A DNA stretch of 64,000 nt from Roseiarcus sp963806935 (GTDB lineage: Bacteria > Pseudomonadota > Alphaproteobacteria > Rhizobiales > Beijerinckiaceae), in assembly GCA_963806935.1 (NCBI GenBank), contig CAWEAT010000024.1, positions 27,701 through 91,700 on the forward strand, read 5' to 3'. Of this stretch, positions 18,257-28,743 are shown in pieces. The stretch's first letter is position 1, and every line of letters begins with the position of its first letter. Below the pieces are notes generated by a model. The model was not told the origin of the DNA. It ran no database searches and worked only from the letters and a program-made list of their open reading frames with translations. Made by a program: the position numbers and the translations under genes.

Positions 18257-19270
18257 TCACCTTATCGGCGGGGCGTATTGCAAGCCGCCCTTGTCCCAGA
18301 GCGCGTTCAGCCCGCGGCGGATCTTGATCGGGGAGGCCATGCCGACGTTGCGCTCGAATGATTCGCCATAATTGCCGACGTGCTTGATGATGCGATAGGC
18401 CCAGTCGTTGGTGAGGCCAAGCCCCGCGCCGAAATCGCCCTCGACGCCGAGCAGGCGGCGGACCGCGGGGTTATCGGACTTGAGCTTCTCGTCGACATTG
18501 GCTTTCGTCACGCCGAGCTCCTCGGCGGTGATGAGGGCGTAATGGGTCCATTGCACGATCTGGAACCACTGGATGTCGTCCTTGCGCACCGACGGGCCAA
18601 GCGGCTCCTTGGAGATGATCTCCGGCAGCACGATATGGTCGTCCGGATTGGACATCTTGAGCCGCTCGGAATAGAGGCCCGACGCGTCGGTGGTGTAGGC
18701 GTCGCAACGGCCGGTGTCGTAGGCCTTGGTCGCCTCGTCGTCGGTCGCGAACACGACCGCTTCCAGTTTCATGTTGTTGGCGCGGAAATAGTCGGCGAGG
18801 TTGAGCTCGGTCGTCGTCCCCTGCTGGACGCAGACCGAGGCGCCGTCGAGCTTGAGCGCGGAGTTGATCCCGAGCTTCTTGCGCACCATGAAGCCCTGCC
18901 CATCGTAATAATTGATGCCGGTGAAGAACATGCCGCCCGTCTGGCGCGACAGCGTCCAGGTGGTGTTGCGGATGAGCACGTCGATCTCGCCCGAGGCCAG
19001 GATCGTCGGCCGGTCCTTGGCGTTGATCGGCAGGAACTTGACCTTCATCGGATCGTTGAAGATCGCCGCGGCGATCGCCCGGCACTCGTCGACGTCGAGG
19101 CCCTTGTAGACCCCCTGATCGTCCGGCAGGCCGAAGCCCGCCAAGCCCGGATTGGCGCCGCAGATCAGTTGGCCCCGCGCCTTCACCTGATCGAGCGTGC
19201 CCGCGTTGGCGGAAAGAGCGGCCGCGGCGCCGAGAGCCGCTCCGGCGAGCCAGGCAACTAGCGATCGCAT
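18257..19270 (-). CDS. aapJ: Periplasmic general L-amino-acid-binding protein of an ABC transporter
   Basis: Substrate-binding component of the AapJQMP/BztABCD type. The 337-residue precursor has a signal peptide (MRSLVAWLAGAALGAAAALS, cleavage around SANA/G) and then GQLICGANPGLAGF, KGLDVDECRAIAAAIF, a ligand-binding RNTTWTLSRQ stretch and QGTTTELNLADYFR. All are characteristic of this large-spectrum amino acid binder. The frame opens at 19306, but GAGGAG before ATG 19270 and the signal peptide decide for 19270. The permease and ATPase genes (aapQMP) are absent, so this is an orphan copy or was separated by rearrangement. A fragment of its 3' end recurs at 14603. Confidence 0.9.
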   Translation of the reverse strand: MRSLVAWLAGAALGAAAALSANAGTLDQVKARGQLICGANPGLAGFGLPDDQGVYKGLDVDECRAIAAAIFNDPMKVKFLPINAKDRPTILASGEIDVLIRNTTWTLSRQTGGMFFTGINYYDGQGFMVRKKLGINSALKLDGASVCVQQGTTTELNLADYFRANNMKLEAVVFATDDEATKAYDTGRCDAYTTDASGLYSERLKMSNPDDHIVLPEIISKEPLGPSVRKDDIQWFQIVQWTHYALITAEELGVTKANVDEKLKSDNPAVRRLLGVEGDFGAGLGLTNDWAYRIIKHVGNYGESFERNVGMASPIKIRRGLNALWDKGGLQYAPPIR

Positions 19271-19415
19271 GACAATCTCCTCATTGACGCCGAAAGATCC
19301 GCCCACTGACCGGAGCGGCCGGACGCATGTCTCATAGTGGGGAGCGAGGGTCGCTAGTCAATCGCCCGTCCCTGCGACAGATCGAGTCGGCGTGGGTCCC
19401 GACTTTGGCTGGGGC

Positions 19416-19434
19416 TGTTCCCCAATTGGGAACA
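19416..19434. promoter_or_regulatory. Palindromic operator upstream of higBA
   Basis: The inverted repeat TGTTCCC-caatt-GGGAACA (7-bp arms, 5-bp centre) ends 14 bases before the higB start. Antitoxins of the HigA type normally repress their own operon by binding such palindromes. Binding here is inferred from position and symmetry. Confidence 0.6.
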
Positions 19435-19448
19435 TGGTATATGAACGG

Positions 19449-19752
19449 ATGCGGATAATCGCCCGAAATACGCTTGTCGGGTTTTGGACCGCTCATCCGG
19501 AGACCAAAAGTAGCGTTGGAGCGTTGGCTAAAACGCGTCAAAGCGGCCCGTTGGTCATCAACGGACGAAGTGCAAAGAGCGGCTCCGAAGTGCAAGGCGC
19601 TCAATGGCGAGCGAGTGAGATTCGAAGTCGCTGGCGGAAACTATCGCCTGGTGGCGGCGTTCGATTTCCGTCGGCAGGCGGTGTTCGTTAAGTTCATTGG
19701 CGCGCACGCCGAGTATGATCGTGTCGATGCGTTGACGGTGTCGCAGTTCTAG
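19449..19752 (+). pseudogene. higB: HigB-family mRNA interferase toxin, frameshifted
   Basis: Type II toxin of the HigB/RelE superfamily that cleaves mRNA on the ribosome. It reads MRIIARNTLVGFWTAHPETK from ATG 19449, then the frame is lost at about 19513 by one extra base. In the next frame the protein continues LERWLKRVKAARW, NGERVRFEVAGGNYRLVAAF, VFVKFIGAHAEYDRVDA to the stop at 19752, which is the complete HigB C-terminus with the usual catalytic region. One base repaired gives about 100 residues, normal for the family. As it stands the toxin would be truncated after about 22 residues. The antitoxin gene follows 10 bases downstream. Confidence 0.8.
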
Positions 19753-19762
19753 GGACTGTTCC

Positions 19763-20146
19763 ATGGATATTCGGCCGATTCGAACTGAAGAGGATCACCG
19801 AGCCGCGCTCAGGGAGATCGATGCTTGCTGGGGCGCAACGGAGGGCACCGAGCAAGGCGACAGGCTCGATGTGCTTCTTGCCCTTGTCGACGCGTATGAG
19901 GACAAGCACTGGCCTGTCGATCTCGACGAGAGCTTCGATCCGATCGACGTCCTCAACCATGCGATCGAGGAAATGGGGCATACCCAGGCGGAGCTTTCCG
20001 CACTTCTGGGCTCGCGCTCGCGCGCGTCCGAGATCTTGTCGCGCCGGCGGGCGCTGACGGTCGATATGATCCATAAGGTCAGCAAAGCGTGGAGCATCCC
20101 GGCCGATCTGCTCGTCCGTCCCTATCGGATCGATCATGCCGCCTGA
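19763..20146 (+). CDS. higA: HigA-type antitoxin with helix-turn-helix
   Basis: Antitoxin and autorepressor of 127 residues. The N-terminal 60 residues are acidic and contain a segment typical of this HigA subgroup (LDVLLALVDAYEDKHWP). The C-terminal XRE-like helix-turn-helix is DVLNHAIEEMGHTQAELSAL followed by GSRSRASEILSRRRALT. It follows the toxin gene, the usual higB-higA order. It is intact although the toxin is frameshifted, which would be a harmless end state for the cell. It should bind the palindrome at 19416-19434. Confidence 0.85.
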   Translation: MDIRPIRTEEDHRAALREIDACWGATEGTEQGDRLDVLLALVDAYEDKHWPVDLDESFDPIDVLNHAIEEMGHTQAELSALLGSRSRASEILSRRRALTVDMIHKVSKAWSIPADLLVRPYRIDHAA

Positions 20147-20176
20147 GTGCGCGAGCGCACGTTCGTAGGACCCCCA

Positions 20177-21364
20177 ATGGCCAAGCTTACCGACGAAACG
20201 CGCGCGTCCTTAAGGCGCCGCTCGCGCCTGGTGAATCTCGGCCGGGATGTCGAGCTTTCGCACGGCTTCGTCAATCTGCCGCCCTTTCGCGGCTCGACTG
20301 TCCTCTATCCCGACGTGGAAACCCTGAAGAACGGCGCCCAGCGTTACACCTACGGCCGCCGCGGCACCCCGACGCTCGAGGCTTTGTCATCGGCCTGGAC
20401 GGATCTTTGCGGCGCGGCTGGGACCAAGCTCGTTCCTTCCGGCATAGCGGCGATCGTGGCCTCGCTCATGGCGGCGCTGAGCGCCGGCGACCACCTGCTC
20501 ATGAGCGATTCCGTCTACGGTCCCTCGCGCGCCTTCGCCGACAGGACGCTGAAGCGCATGGGGATCGAAACCACGTATTACGATCCCCGCGTCGGCGCTG
20601 GAATCGATGCGCTGATGCGGCCGAACACCCGAGCCGTATTCACCGAATCGCCGGGTTCGGAAACCTTCGAGGTCCAGGACGTCCCCGCCATCGCCGAGGT
20701 CGCCCATGCCCGCGGCGCGTGCGTCATATTGGACAACACCTGGGCGACGCCGCTGTTCTTCTCGCCGCATACGCATGGCGTCGACATCGCCCTCGAAGCG
20801 GGCACCAAATATCTTTCCGGACACTCGGACCTCCTGCTCGGTCTCGTCTCGGCCAACGAGGAATGGTTCGACCGGCTGCATCGAAGCACGGAACTGATGG
20901 GAATTCCGGCCGGCCCCGAGGATGTGTTTCTGGCGCTCAGGGGCCTGCGCACGATGGATCTGCGGCTGCGCGAGGCGGAGCGGCAGGGACTGGCGCTGGC
21001 GACATGGCTCGGAGAGCGGCCCGAGGTCCTGCGCGTCATCCACCCTGCCCTTCCCGATCATCCGGACCATGGCTTATGGAAGCGCGACTTCTCCGGCTCT
21101 TCGGGCCTCTTTTCGATCGTACTGAAGCCGGTATCGGAGGCCGCGGTCGCCGCGCTGCTCGACGGCCTCGAACTGTTCGGCCTCGGCTACTCGTGGGCCG
21201 GGTTCGAGAGCCTCGTTGTTCCGGTCGACTGCACGCCGCGCCGCACCGCGACCCGCTTCGCGCCCGGCGGTCCGATGCTGCGCTTCAGCGTCGGGCTCGA
21301 GGACATCGAGGATTTGAAGGCGGATTTGGACCGGGGCTTTAAGCGGCTAAAGGCGACGGCGTGA
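20177..21364 (+). CDS. metC: Cystathionine beta-lyase (PLP-dependent Cys/Met metabolism enzyme)
   Basis: Cleaves cystathionine to homocysteine, pyruvate and ammonia in methionine synthesis. The 395-residue protein has the fold-type I markers: RYTYGRRGTPTLEAL, VPSGIAAIVASLMAAL (cofactor phosphate site), VILDNTWATP with the PLP-binding Asp186, and the Schiff-base Lys211 in EAGTKYLSGHSD. The C-terminal SWAGFESLVVP is typical of beta-lyases rather than gamma-synthases. ATG 20177 with AGGA about 7 bases upstream is chosen over 20147, since similarity starts at MAKLTDETR. Alternative: a related gamma-lyase, less likely. Confidence 0.88.
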   Translation: MAKLTDETRASLRRRSRLVNLGRDVELSHGFVNLPPFRGSTVLYPDVETLKNGAQRYTYGRRGTPTLEALSSAWTDLCGAAGTKLVPSGIAAIVASLMAALSAGDHLLMSDSVYGPSRAFADRTLKRMGIETTYYDPRVGAGIDALMRPNTRAVFTESPGSETFEVQDVPAIAEVAHARGACVILDNTWATPLFFSPHTHGVDIALEAGTKYLSGHSDLLLGLVSANEEWFDRLHRSTELMGIPAGPEDVFLALRGLRTMDLRLREAERQGLALATWLGERPEVLRVIHPALPDHPDHGLWKRDFSGSSGLFSIVLKPVSEAAVAALLDGLELFGLGYSWAGFESLVVPVDCTPRRTATRFAPGGPMLRFSVGLEDIEDLKADLDRGFKRLKATA

Positions 21365-21383
21365 GGACGGAAACACGGGACCC

Positions 21384-21852
21384 ATGAACCAGGATTGCGC
21401 CTGCGTCTGCGGCGCGTCGCGCTTCACCGTCGCCGGGGATCCGATCGGTCGGTTTTATTGCCACTGCACGATTTGTCAGAGGGTCTATCGCAAGCCTTTC
21501 GCGGATGTGACCTTTTTCTGGGCGGGGGCGGTTAATGTTCCAGCCAATGAACCGATTGAGTTTCGCCGCTACCGGCCGCCGCCCGCATTGAGACGGGGAA
21601 CATGCGCGAAATGCGGCAATCCGGTCGTCGCATTCCTGAAACTTGTGCCCGGACTGACGGCGGCCTTCGTTCCCTCGCAAAATTTTCCGCGAGCTGCGGA
21701 GTTGCCGGCGCCGGGTCGTCACATATTCTATGACCGGCGCCTCGCCGATGCCGCCGACTCAATTCCGAAGCTCAAAGGGTTACTGGGCGAGCGAAGTCTA
21801 TGTCACCCGGACTATGTTCACCGACCTTCTTCGACGCAGACGCGCCGCCTGA
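21384..21852 (+). pseudogene. GFA-family (glutathione-dependent formaldehyde-activating-like) protein, frameshifted
   Basis: Small zinc protein of the GFA/CENP-V family: CVCGASRF, CHCTICQRVYRKPF and CAKCGNPVVAF provide the Cys clusters. From MNQDCACVC the frame holds to about 21774 (AADSIPKL). The true C-terminus then continues in the next frame as GYWASEVYVTRTMFTDLL and ends at TGA 21852. The slip sits in an AAAGGG run. In the original frame there is no stop, so reading continues into the next gene and imitates a 483-residue GFA-nucleosidase fusion, which is an artefact. The function of this subfamily is not established. Confidence 0.8.
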
Positions 21853-21878
21853 AAAGGCGAGAAACTCCTGAGAGACCC

Positions 21879-22835
21879 ATGCGCAACTTCCTCATCGACA
21901 CCGACACCGCTTCCGACGATGCGGTCGCGATCATCATGGCGCTGGCGGCGCCGGACGTGCGCGTGCTCGGGCTGACCACCGTCGCCGGCAATGTCGGCCT
22001 CGAGCAGGCGACGTCGAACGCCCTCTTGACCGCCGAGATCTGCGGCTCCGACGTTCCCGTCTTCGCCGGCGCCGACCGGCCGCTCGACCGCGCCCACGAG
22101 CACGCGCACTGGTTCCACGGCAAGGATGGCCTCGGCGATCGCGGCTACCCTGCCCCGAAGCGCGCGCCAGAGCGCGAGCCCGCAGTCGACGCGATCCTCC
22201 GCCTGGCGCGCGAGGCGCCGGGCCTGACGCTGGTGACGCTCGGCCCGCTGACCAACATCGCGCTCGCGCTCGAGCGCGAGCCGGAGCTTGCGGCGCGGAT
22301 CGGCCGCTGCGTGGTGATGGGCGGGGCGCCGTGCTGCGAAGGCAACGTGACGCCGGCGGCGGAATACAACATCTGGGTCGATCCGGAGGCGGCGCGCGCC
22401 GTCTTCCGCTCGAAGATGCCGATCGAAATGGTCGGCTGGCACGTCTCGCGCGGCCCCTCCGTACTGAGGGACGACGAGATCGCCGCGATCGAGGCGCTCG
22501 GAACGGCCAAGGCCAAATTCGCGATCGATACGAACAGCCGCGCCCGCGACGCCTATCGGGTCCAGACCGGCGAAATTGGCCTCTCGCTCGCCGACCCGAC
22601 TGCGATGGCGGTCGCGCTCGACCGCTCGGTCGGCCTCTTCTGGTCCCGCCATCGGGTCGCGATTGAATGCTCGAGCGAGCTTACGCGCGGCATGACGGTG
22701 GTCGACCGGCTCAATGTCTCCGGCGACGACAACAACCGCGAGGTCTGGGCCGCCGAGAGTGCAGGCGCGGACGTCCTTTGGACTTTCGACGCCGCCAAAT
22801 TTAAGGCTATGCTCAAGGCCGCGCTGGCGGCTTGA
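21879..22835 (+). CDS. Inosine/uridine-preferring nucleoside hydrolase
   Basis: Hydrolyses ribonucleosides to free base and ribose in salvage. The 318-residue protein begins MRNFLIDTDTASDDAVAI, containing the DTDxxxDD calcium-binding signature of the IunH/NH family. It has VTLGPLTNIALAL, VVMGGAPCCEGNVTPAAEYN (ribose-binding region) and the distal Asp in LADPTAMAVAL. ATG 21879 is the family start, although the frame is open upstream through the broken GFA gene. It is followed after 22 bases by the YyaL-like gene. Base preference cannot be decided from sequence. Confidence 0.9.
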   Translation: MRNFLIDTDTASDDAVAIIMALAAPDVRVLGLTTVAGNVGLEQATSNALLTAEICGSDVPVFAGADRPLDRAHEHAHWFHGKDGLGDRGYPAPKRAPEREPAVDAILRLAREAPGLTLVTLGPLTNIALALEREPELAARIGRCVVMGGAPCCEGNVTPAAEYNIWVDPEAARAVFRSKMPIEMVGWHVSRGPSVLRDDEIAAIEALGTAKAKFAIDTNSRARDAYRVQTGEIGLSLADPTAMAVALDRSVGLFWSRHRVAIECSSELTRGMTVVDRLNVSGDDNNREVWAAESAGADVLWTFDAAKFKAMLKAALAA

Positions 22836-22857
22836 GGGGCGAGGCGGAGCTTTTCAA

Positions 22858-24874
<2,017 letters not shown>

Positions 24875-24876
24875 CG

Positions 24877-25317
24877 TCAGACGCGGGTTCCGTCTCGCCC
24901 CGCTGCGGCATCCTCGCGAACCCAGGTAAGCACGCCGACCGCCATCGCGCCATCGAGGAACTCGACCGGCGCCGGGTCGCTCACAATGTCGAGCGCGCCG
25001 TCTCGAATCGCAAAGGTCCTGCCGCGCGGCGTTCCGACCCAGCTCGGAAGCCAGGCGATGTCGACGTCGGTGACGAAACGGTTCGGGGGCTCGATCCGGT
25101 AGCGCCCGGAATAAGCGAGGAGCTTTCGCCTTGGCGGCGCGTCACCGGTTTCATGCGCCGGCGTGATGATCGCCGCCATCCGGCCGCCCTCATCGAGGAT
25201 GAGAACGCCGCGCGGGCTTTCGCCGTATTGAAAGATCTTCTCGCCGGTGTCGACCCGCTCGAGATACGCCGAGCGCAGAAGCCACACTCCCAACGGCCCC
25301 GTCGCTTCATCGCCCAT
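24877..25317 (-). CDS. Lipocalin-like domain protein
   Basis: A 146-residue protein beginning MGDEATGPLGVWLLRS, matching the lipocalin-like family (Lipocalin_5): a GVWxL start, a ...GVLILDEGGRMAAIITPAH strand pair, YSGRYRIEPPNRFVTDVDIA in the middle and a hydrophilic tail. No signal peptide, so probably cytoplasmic. ATG 25317 is preferred to an in-frame start at 25347. It faces the YyaL-like gene (stops 2 bases apart) and is divergent from the TetR gene, so it may share the operator at 25405-25431. Ligand unknown. Confidence 0.75.
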   Translation of the reverse strand: MGDEATGPLGVWLLRSAYLERVDTGEKIFQYGESPRGVLILDEGGRMAAIITPAHETGDAPPRRKLLAYSGRYRIEPPNRFVTDVDIAWLPSWVGTPRGRTFAIRDGALDIVSDPAPVEFLDGAMAVGVLTWVREDAAAGRDGTRV

Positions 25318-25404
25318 CGTGCCCGCTCCGTGTGTTTGCGCTCTCACCTATTGGCGTCATGCCGCGTCGATGCGCAAGCGCGTCACGGAACTGGCGGCGG
25401 GCGA

Positions 25405-25431
25405 TTTGACATTTCTGCGATATATGTCAAA
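25405..25431. promoter_or_regulatory. TetR-type operator overlapping the promoter of the tetR-molybdenum hydroxylase operon
   Basis: Perfect 8-bp arms TTTGACAT and ATGTCAAA are separated by 11 bp. The left arm contains a consensus -35-like TTGACA, and an additional half-site GTCAAA follows at 25435-25440, reaching the tetR start codon. Position and symmetry suggest autoregulation by the TetR protein, possibly also control of the divergent lipocalin-like gene. Confidence 0.65.
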
Positions 25432-25439
25432 ATCGTCAA

Positions 25440-26059
25440 ATGGCGTCCCGTGAACGCATCATCGATTCCGCAGCGAAAGTGTTCGGCCAGCACGGTTATC
25501 GCCTCGCCTCGATGGAGCTGGTCGCGCAAGAGTCCGGCCTCACCCGGCAGGCGCTCTATCATCATTTCCCCACCAAGGAAGCGCTGTTCCGCGCTGTCAT
25601 CGAGGCCGTTTACGAAAGCGCCTTCGAGGCCGAGCGGGCCGCGGGCCTGAAGCAGGAACAGGCCGGCAAGGGGCTCGCCGACATTCTCGCCGCGCAGCTC
25701 GAGGCGCGCTTTCGCTATCTCTTCGAACTGATCAAAGGCTCTGCCCAGGTCGAGGAGCTGCTCTCCGAGCAGCAGCGCCAGACGCGCGATCTTCACCAAA
25801 GCTTCCTCGACCGGAAACTGAGCCTGATCGCCGGCGCGATCGAGCGCGCCTGCGCCGCGGGCAAGGTCGTCTTGCGGAAGGGCGTGACGCCGGCCGGGCT
25901 CGCCCGCTCGTCGAGCTCGCCGCGCATGGGCTCGATCTCAAGCGGGCTGACGCAAGCGCGTTCGCCGATCTCGACCGTTCCCTTCGCCTGATGGTCGCTG
26001 GAGCGCTCGCCGCGGCGCCTGAAACGGCGCAGCGGCGCCCCTCAAGGAGAAACCCATGA
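25440..26059 (+). pseudogene. TetR-family transcriptional regulator, frameshifted in the ligand domain
   Basis: DNA-binding regulator: residues 1-50 form the TetR helix-turn-helix (MASRERIIDSAAKVFGQHGY, ASMELVAQESGLTRQALYHH). The rest is an all-helical ligand domain. At about 25906 (CGCCCGCTCG) one base is missing. The native C-terminus LVELAAHGLDLKRAD and FADLDRSLRLMVAGALA follows in another frame and ends at TGA 26059, which overlaps the ATG of the next gene by 4 bases. That restored ATGA coupling is strong support for the repaired reading. Unrepaired, the protein ends at 25991 with an unrelated tail. It probably represses its own operon. Confidence 0.82.
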
Positions 26060-28743
26060 CCACCGCCCTCATCAACGGCCGCGCCGCGACGCTTCCGGAC
26101 GATCCCGAGGCGCTCCTGGTCGATGTCTTGCGCGACACATTGCGCCTGACCGGGACCAAGCTCGTCTGCGGCGCCGGCGTCTGCGGCGCCTGCACGGTCC
26201 TGCTCGACGGCGTTCCGGTCGCGAGCTGCCTCCTGCCGGCGAAAGCCGCCGCGGGCAGGAGCGTGACCACGGTCGAGGGCGTCGGCGCCGTCAAATTGCA
26301 TGCCGTTCAGCGCGCGTTCATGGCCCTCGACGCGCTGCAATGCGGGTTCTGCACCCCGGGCTTCATCGTCGAGGCGGCGGCCTTCCACGACGCCTGGCGG
26401 GCCGAGCGCGGCGCCGCGACCCCTTCCCGCGAGGAGATCGCCGGCGCGCTTTCGGGCCATCTCTGCCGCTGCGGGGCTTACGACAACATCTATCGCGCCG
26501 TCGCCGACGCCTGCAGCGGCAAGTACGACGGCGACGCCGAACGTTCGCCGCGCGTCGAAGCGCGGCAGAAGGTGACCGGCGAAGCGGTCTATACCGTCGA
26601 TATTCGCCACGAGGGCCAGCTCGACGGCGCGGTCCTGCGCTCGCCGCACGCTCGCGCGCGGATCGTCGCGATCGATCTCGAGCCCGCGCGCGCCATTCCC
26701 GGCGTCGCCGCCGCCGTGTCGGTCGCCGACGACGACCGCATGGTCCACTTCGTCGGCGAGGCGGTCGCCGCGGTCGCGGCGGTCGACCGCAAGACGGCGC
26801 TGGCGGCGCTGGCGGCGATCAAGGTCGACTACGAAATTTTGCCGAGCGTGATCGGGCCGGACGCCGCGCGCAAAGCCGAAGCGCCGATCCTGTTCCCGAA
26901 GGGCAAGGGACAGAGGTACAACGCCGGCGAAGGCGCCGCCGCGCCGGCGTCGTGGTCCGGCAATGTCCGCGGACCGACCGCCGCTTTCTCGCTCAAGAAG
27001 AAGTCGGCGCGCGGGTCGATCGCCGGCGCGAGGGCGGCAGGCGACCCGCTGCTGTTCGAGGGGACGTTCCGCACCGCTGTCCAGCAGCACACGTGTCTCG
27101 AGCCGCATGCGGCGGTCGCCCGCTTCGACGGCGACGAACTCGTCGTCCACGCCTCGACCCAGGCGGTGGCCGAGCTCAGAACCAAGATCGCGAAGCGCTT
27201 CAAGCTCGATCCCGCAAAGGTTCGGGTCGTGGCCGAGCACATCGGCGGCGGCTTCGGCTCCAAGGCCACGCTTGGCGTCGAGACGGTCATCGCGATCAAG
27301 CTCGCCCAGGCGGCCAAGGCGCCGGTCAGGGTCGCCTTCGACCGGCACGAGGAACTGTCGGTGGCGGGCTACCGGCCGGCGGCGGAGGTCAAGGTCGCGA
27401 TTCTGCCGGGCCGCGACGGCGCTCTCAAGGCGCTGTCCCTGACCGCCCATTCCGACGCCGGGGTGGCGGTGAATTCGACCGTCGCCGGACTCGCGCGTCT
27501 CATCTATCGGGCCGACGCCAAGGAGCTCATCGACTACGACGTCGTCAGCAACCTGCCGCCTGGCTGCGCCTTCCGCGGTCCGGGCGGCCCGCCGATGGCG
27601 TTTGCGCTCGAACAGGCGATCGACGAGGCGGCGTTGAGGCTCAAGACCGATCCGATTGCGGTGCGCAAGCGCTGGGATCCCAACCCCGATCGCCAGCGGC
27701 TCTACGATTGGGCCGCCGGGCTCGAGACCTGGAGCCGGCGTCCGGACGCCGAGCCTCAGCGCGGCCGCTACCGGCGCGGCGTCGGCGTCGCGATGGGATA
27801 CTGGCTCTATCTCTGGCAGCTCGGATCTAAGGTCGAGCTCGCGGTCGAGGCCGGCCGCCTCGTCGCCAGCACCGCGACGCAGGACATCGGCACCGGGACG
27901 CGCAGCGTCATCGCCGATACGGTCGCGCGCGAATTCGGCCTCGATCCGCACGAGGTCGAGGTTCGCATCGGCGATTCCAAGCTGCCGGAAGGGCCGACAT
28001 CCGGCGGCAGCCGCGTGACCGCGTCGATCGTCCCGCCGCTTCTCGTCGCCGCCGGCAAGCTCAAGGCAGGCATTGCCGACAAGACCGGACGCAAGCCGGC
28101 GCCGGGATCGAACGCGCCGTGGCGCGAGCTGATCGCCGCCGCGCCCGATCTCAAGGTCGTGGCGGAGCGTCCGGAGGACAACGGCCGGACCGCTTACGGC
28201 AACAACTCGCTCGTCAAGGACGCAGGGCTGATCGGCTGGATCTTCGGCTTCATGATGCGCCGCTCGAACCATTTGGCGATCGGCGCCGGGGCGCCGAGCT
28301 CGGTCCAGGTGATCGAGGTCGAGGTCGACACGCTGCTCGGCCATGTCCGGGTGCTCAGAGTCCATTCCGCCATCGCCGTCGGGAAGCTCGCCGCGCCGAC
28401 ACTGGCGCGCAGCCAGGCCGCGGGAGCCATCATTCAGGGATTGGGCTACGCCCTGTACGAAGGGCGCGAGATCGACGGCGCGACCGGCGACGTTCTGACC
28501 GCGGGCCTCGACGACTATCGCATGCCGGGCATCGCCGACATCCCGCCGATCGACGTCTATTTCGACGAGGGCGGGTTCGAGCATGTTCTCGGCGGCAGCG
28601 TCGGCATCGGCGAGGTCGCGACCGTGCCGACGTCGGCGGCGATCGCCAACGCGGTCCGCAACGCGATCGGCGTCAGGCCGTTCGAGATCCCGATCCGGCC
28701 CGACCGGCTGATCGATCTTCTCCACCGGAGGGCTGCGGCATGA
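26056..28743 (+). CDS. Molybdenum hydroxylase: fused [2Fe-2S] and molybdopterin-binding subunits
   Basis: Xanthine-dehydrogenase-family enzyme that hydroxylates aldehydes or N-heterocycles. In 895 residues, about 1-160 is the small iron-sulfur subunit (plant-type cluster Cys38, Cys43, Cys46, Cys58; second cluster Cys96/Cys99 in CGFCTPG and Cys137/Cys139 in CRCGAY). From about 170 follows the molybdenum-cofactor subunit (GGGFGSKATLG, CAFRGPGGPPMAFALEQAID, GSVGIGE with the catalytic Glu). These are separate genes in most relatives, so the fusion is notable; no linker stop is present. No signal peptide, so cytoplasmic unless exported with a partner. Coupled by ATGA overlaps to tetR and the FAD subunit. 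Substrate unknown. Confidence 0.85.
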   Translation: MTTALINGRAATLPDDPEALLVDVLRDTLRLTGTKLVCGAGVCGACTVLLDGVPVASCLLPAKAAAGRSVTTVEGVGAVKLHAVQRAFMALDALQCGFCTPGFIVEAAAFHDAWRAERGAATPSREEIAGALSGHLCRCGAYDNIYRAVADACSGKYDGDAERSPRVEARQKVTGEAVYTVDIRHEGQLDGAVLRSPHARARIVAIDLEPARAIPGVAAAVSVADDDRMVHFVGEAVAAVAAVDRKTALAALAAIKVDYEILPSVIGPDAARKAEAPILFPKGKGQRYNAGEGAAAPASWSGNVRGPTAAFSLKKKSARGSIAGARAAGDPLLFEGTFRTAVQQHTCLEPHAAVARFDGDELVVHASTQAVAELRTKIAKRFKLDPAKVRVVAEHIGGGFGSKATLGVETVIAIKLAQAAKAPVRVAFDRHEELSVAGYRPAAEVKVAILPGRDGALKALSLTAHSDAGVAVNSTVAGLARLIYRADAKELIDYDVVSNLPPGCAFRGPGGPPMAFALEQAIDEAALRLKTDPIAVRKRWDPNPDRQRLYDWAAGLETWSRRPDAEPQRGRYRRGVGVAMGYWLYLWQLGSKVELAVEAGRLVASTATQDIGTGTRSVIADTVAREFGLDPHEVEVRIGDSKLPEGPTSGGSRVTASIVPPLLVAAGKLKAGIADKTGRKPAPGSNAPWRELIAAAPDLKVVAERPEDNGRTAYGNNSLVKDAGLIGWIFGFMMRRSNHLAIGAGAPSSVQVIEVEVDTLLGHVRVLRVHSAIAVGKLAAPTLARSQAAGAIIQGLGYALYEGREIDGATGDVLTAGLDDYRMPGIADIPPIDVYFDEGGFEHVLGGSVGIGEVATVPTSAAIANAVRNAIGVRPFEIPIRPDRLIDLLHRRAAA

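Noticed and set aside
28119..28739. N-terminal extension of the FAD subunit
   Set aside because: It overlaps the molybdenum subunit in another frame; ATG 28740 with ATGA coupling is the family start.
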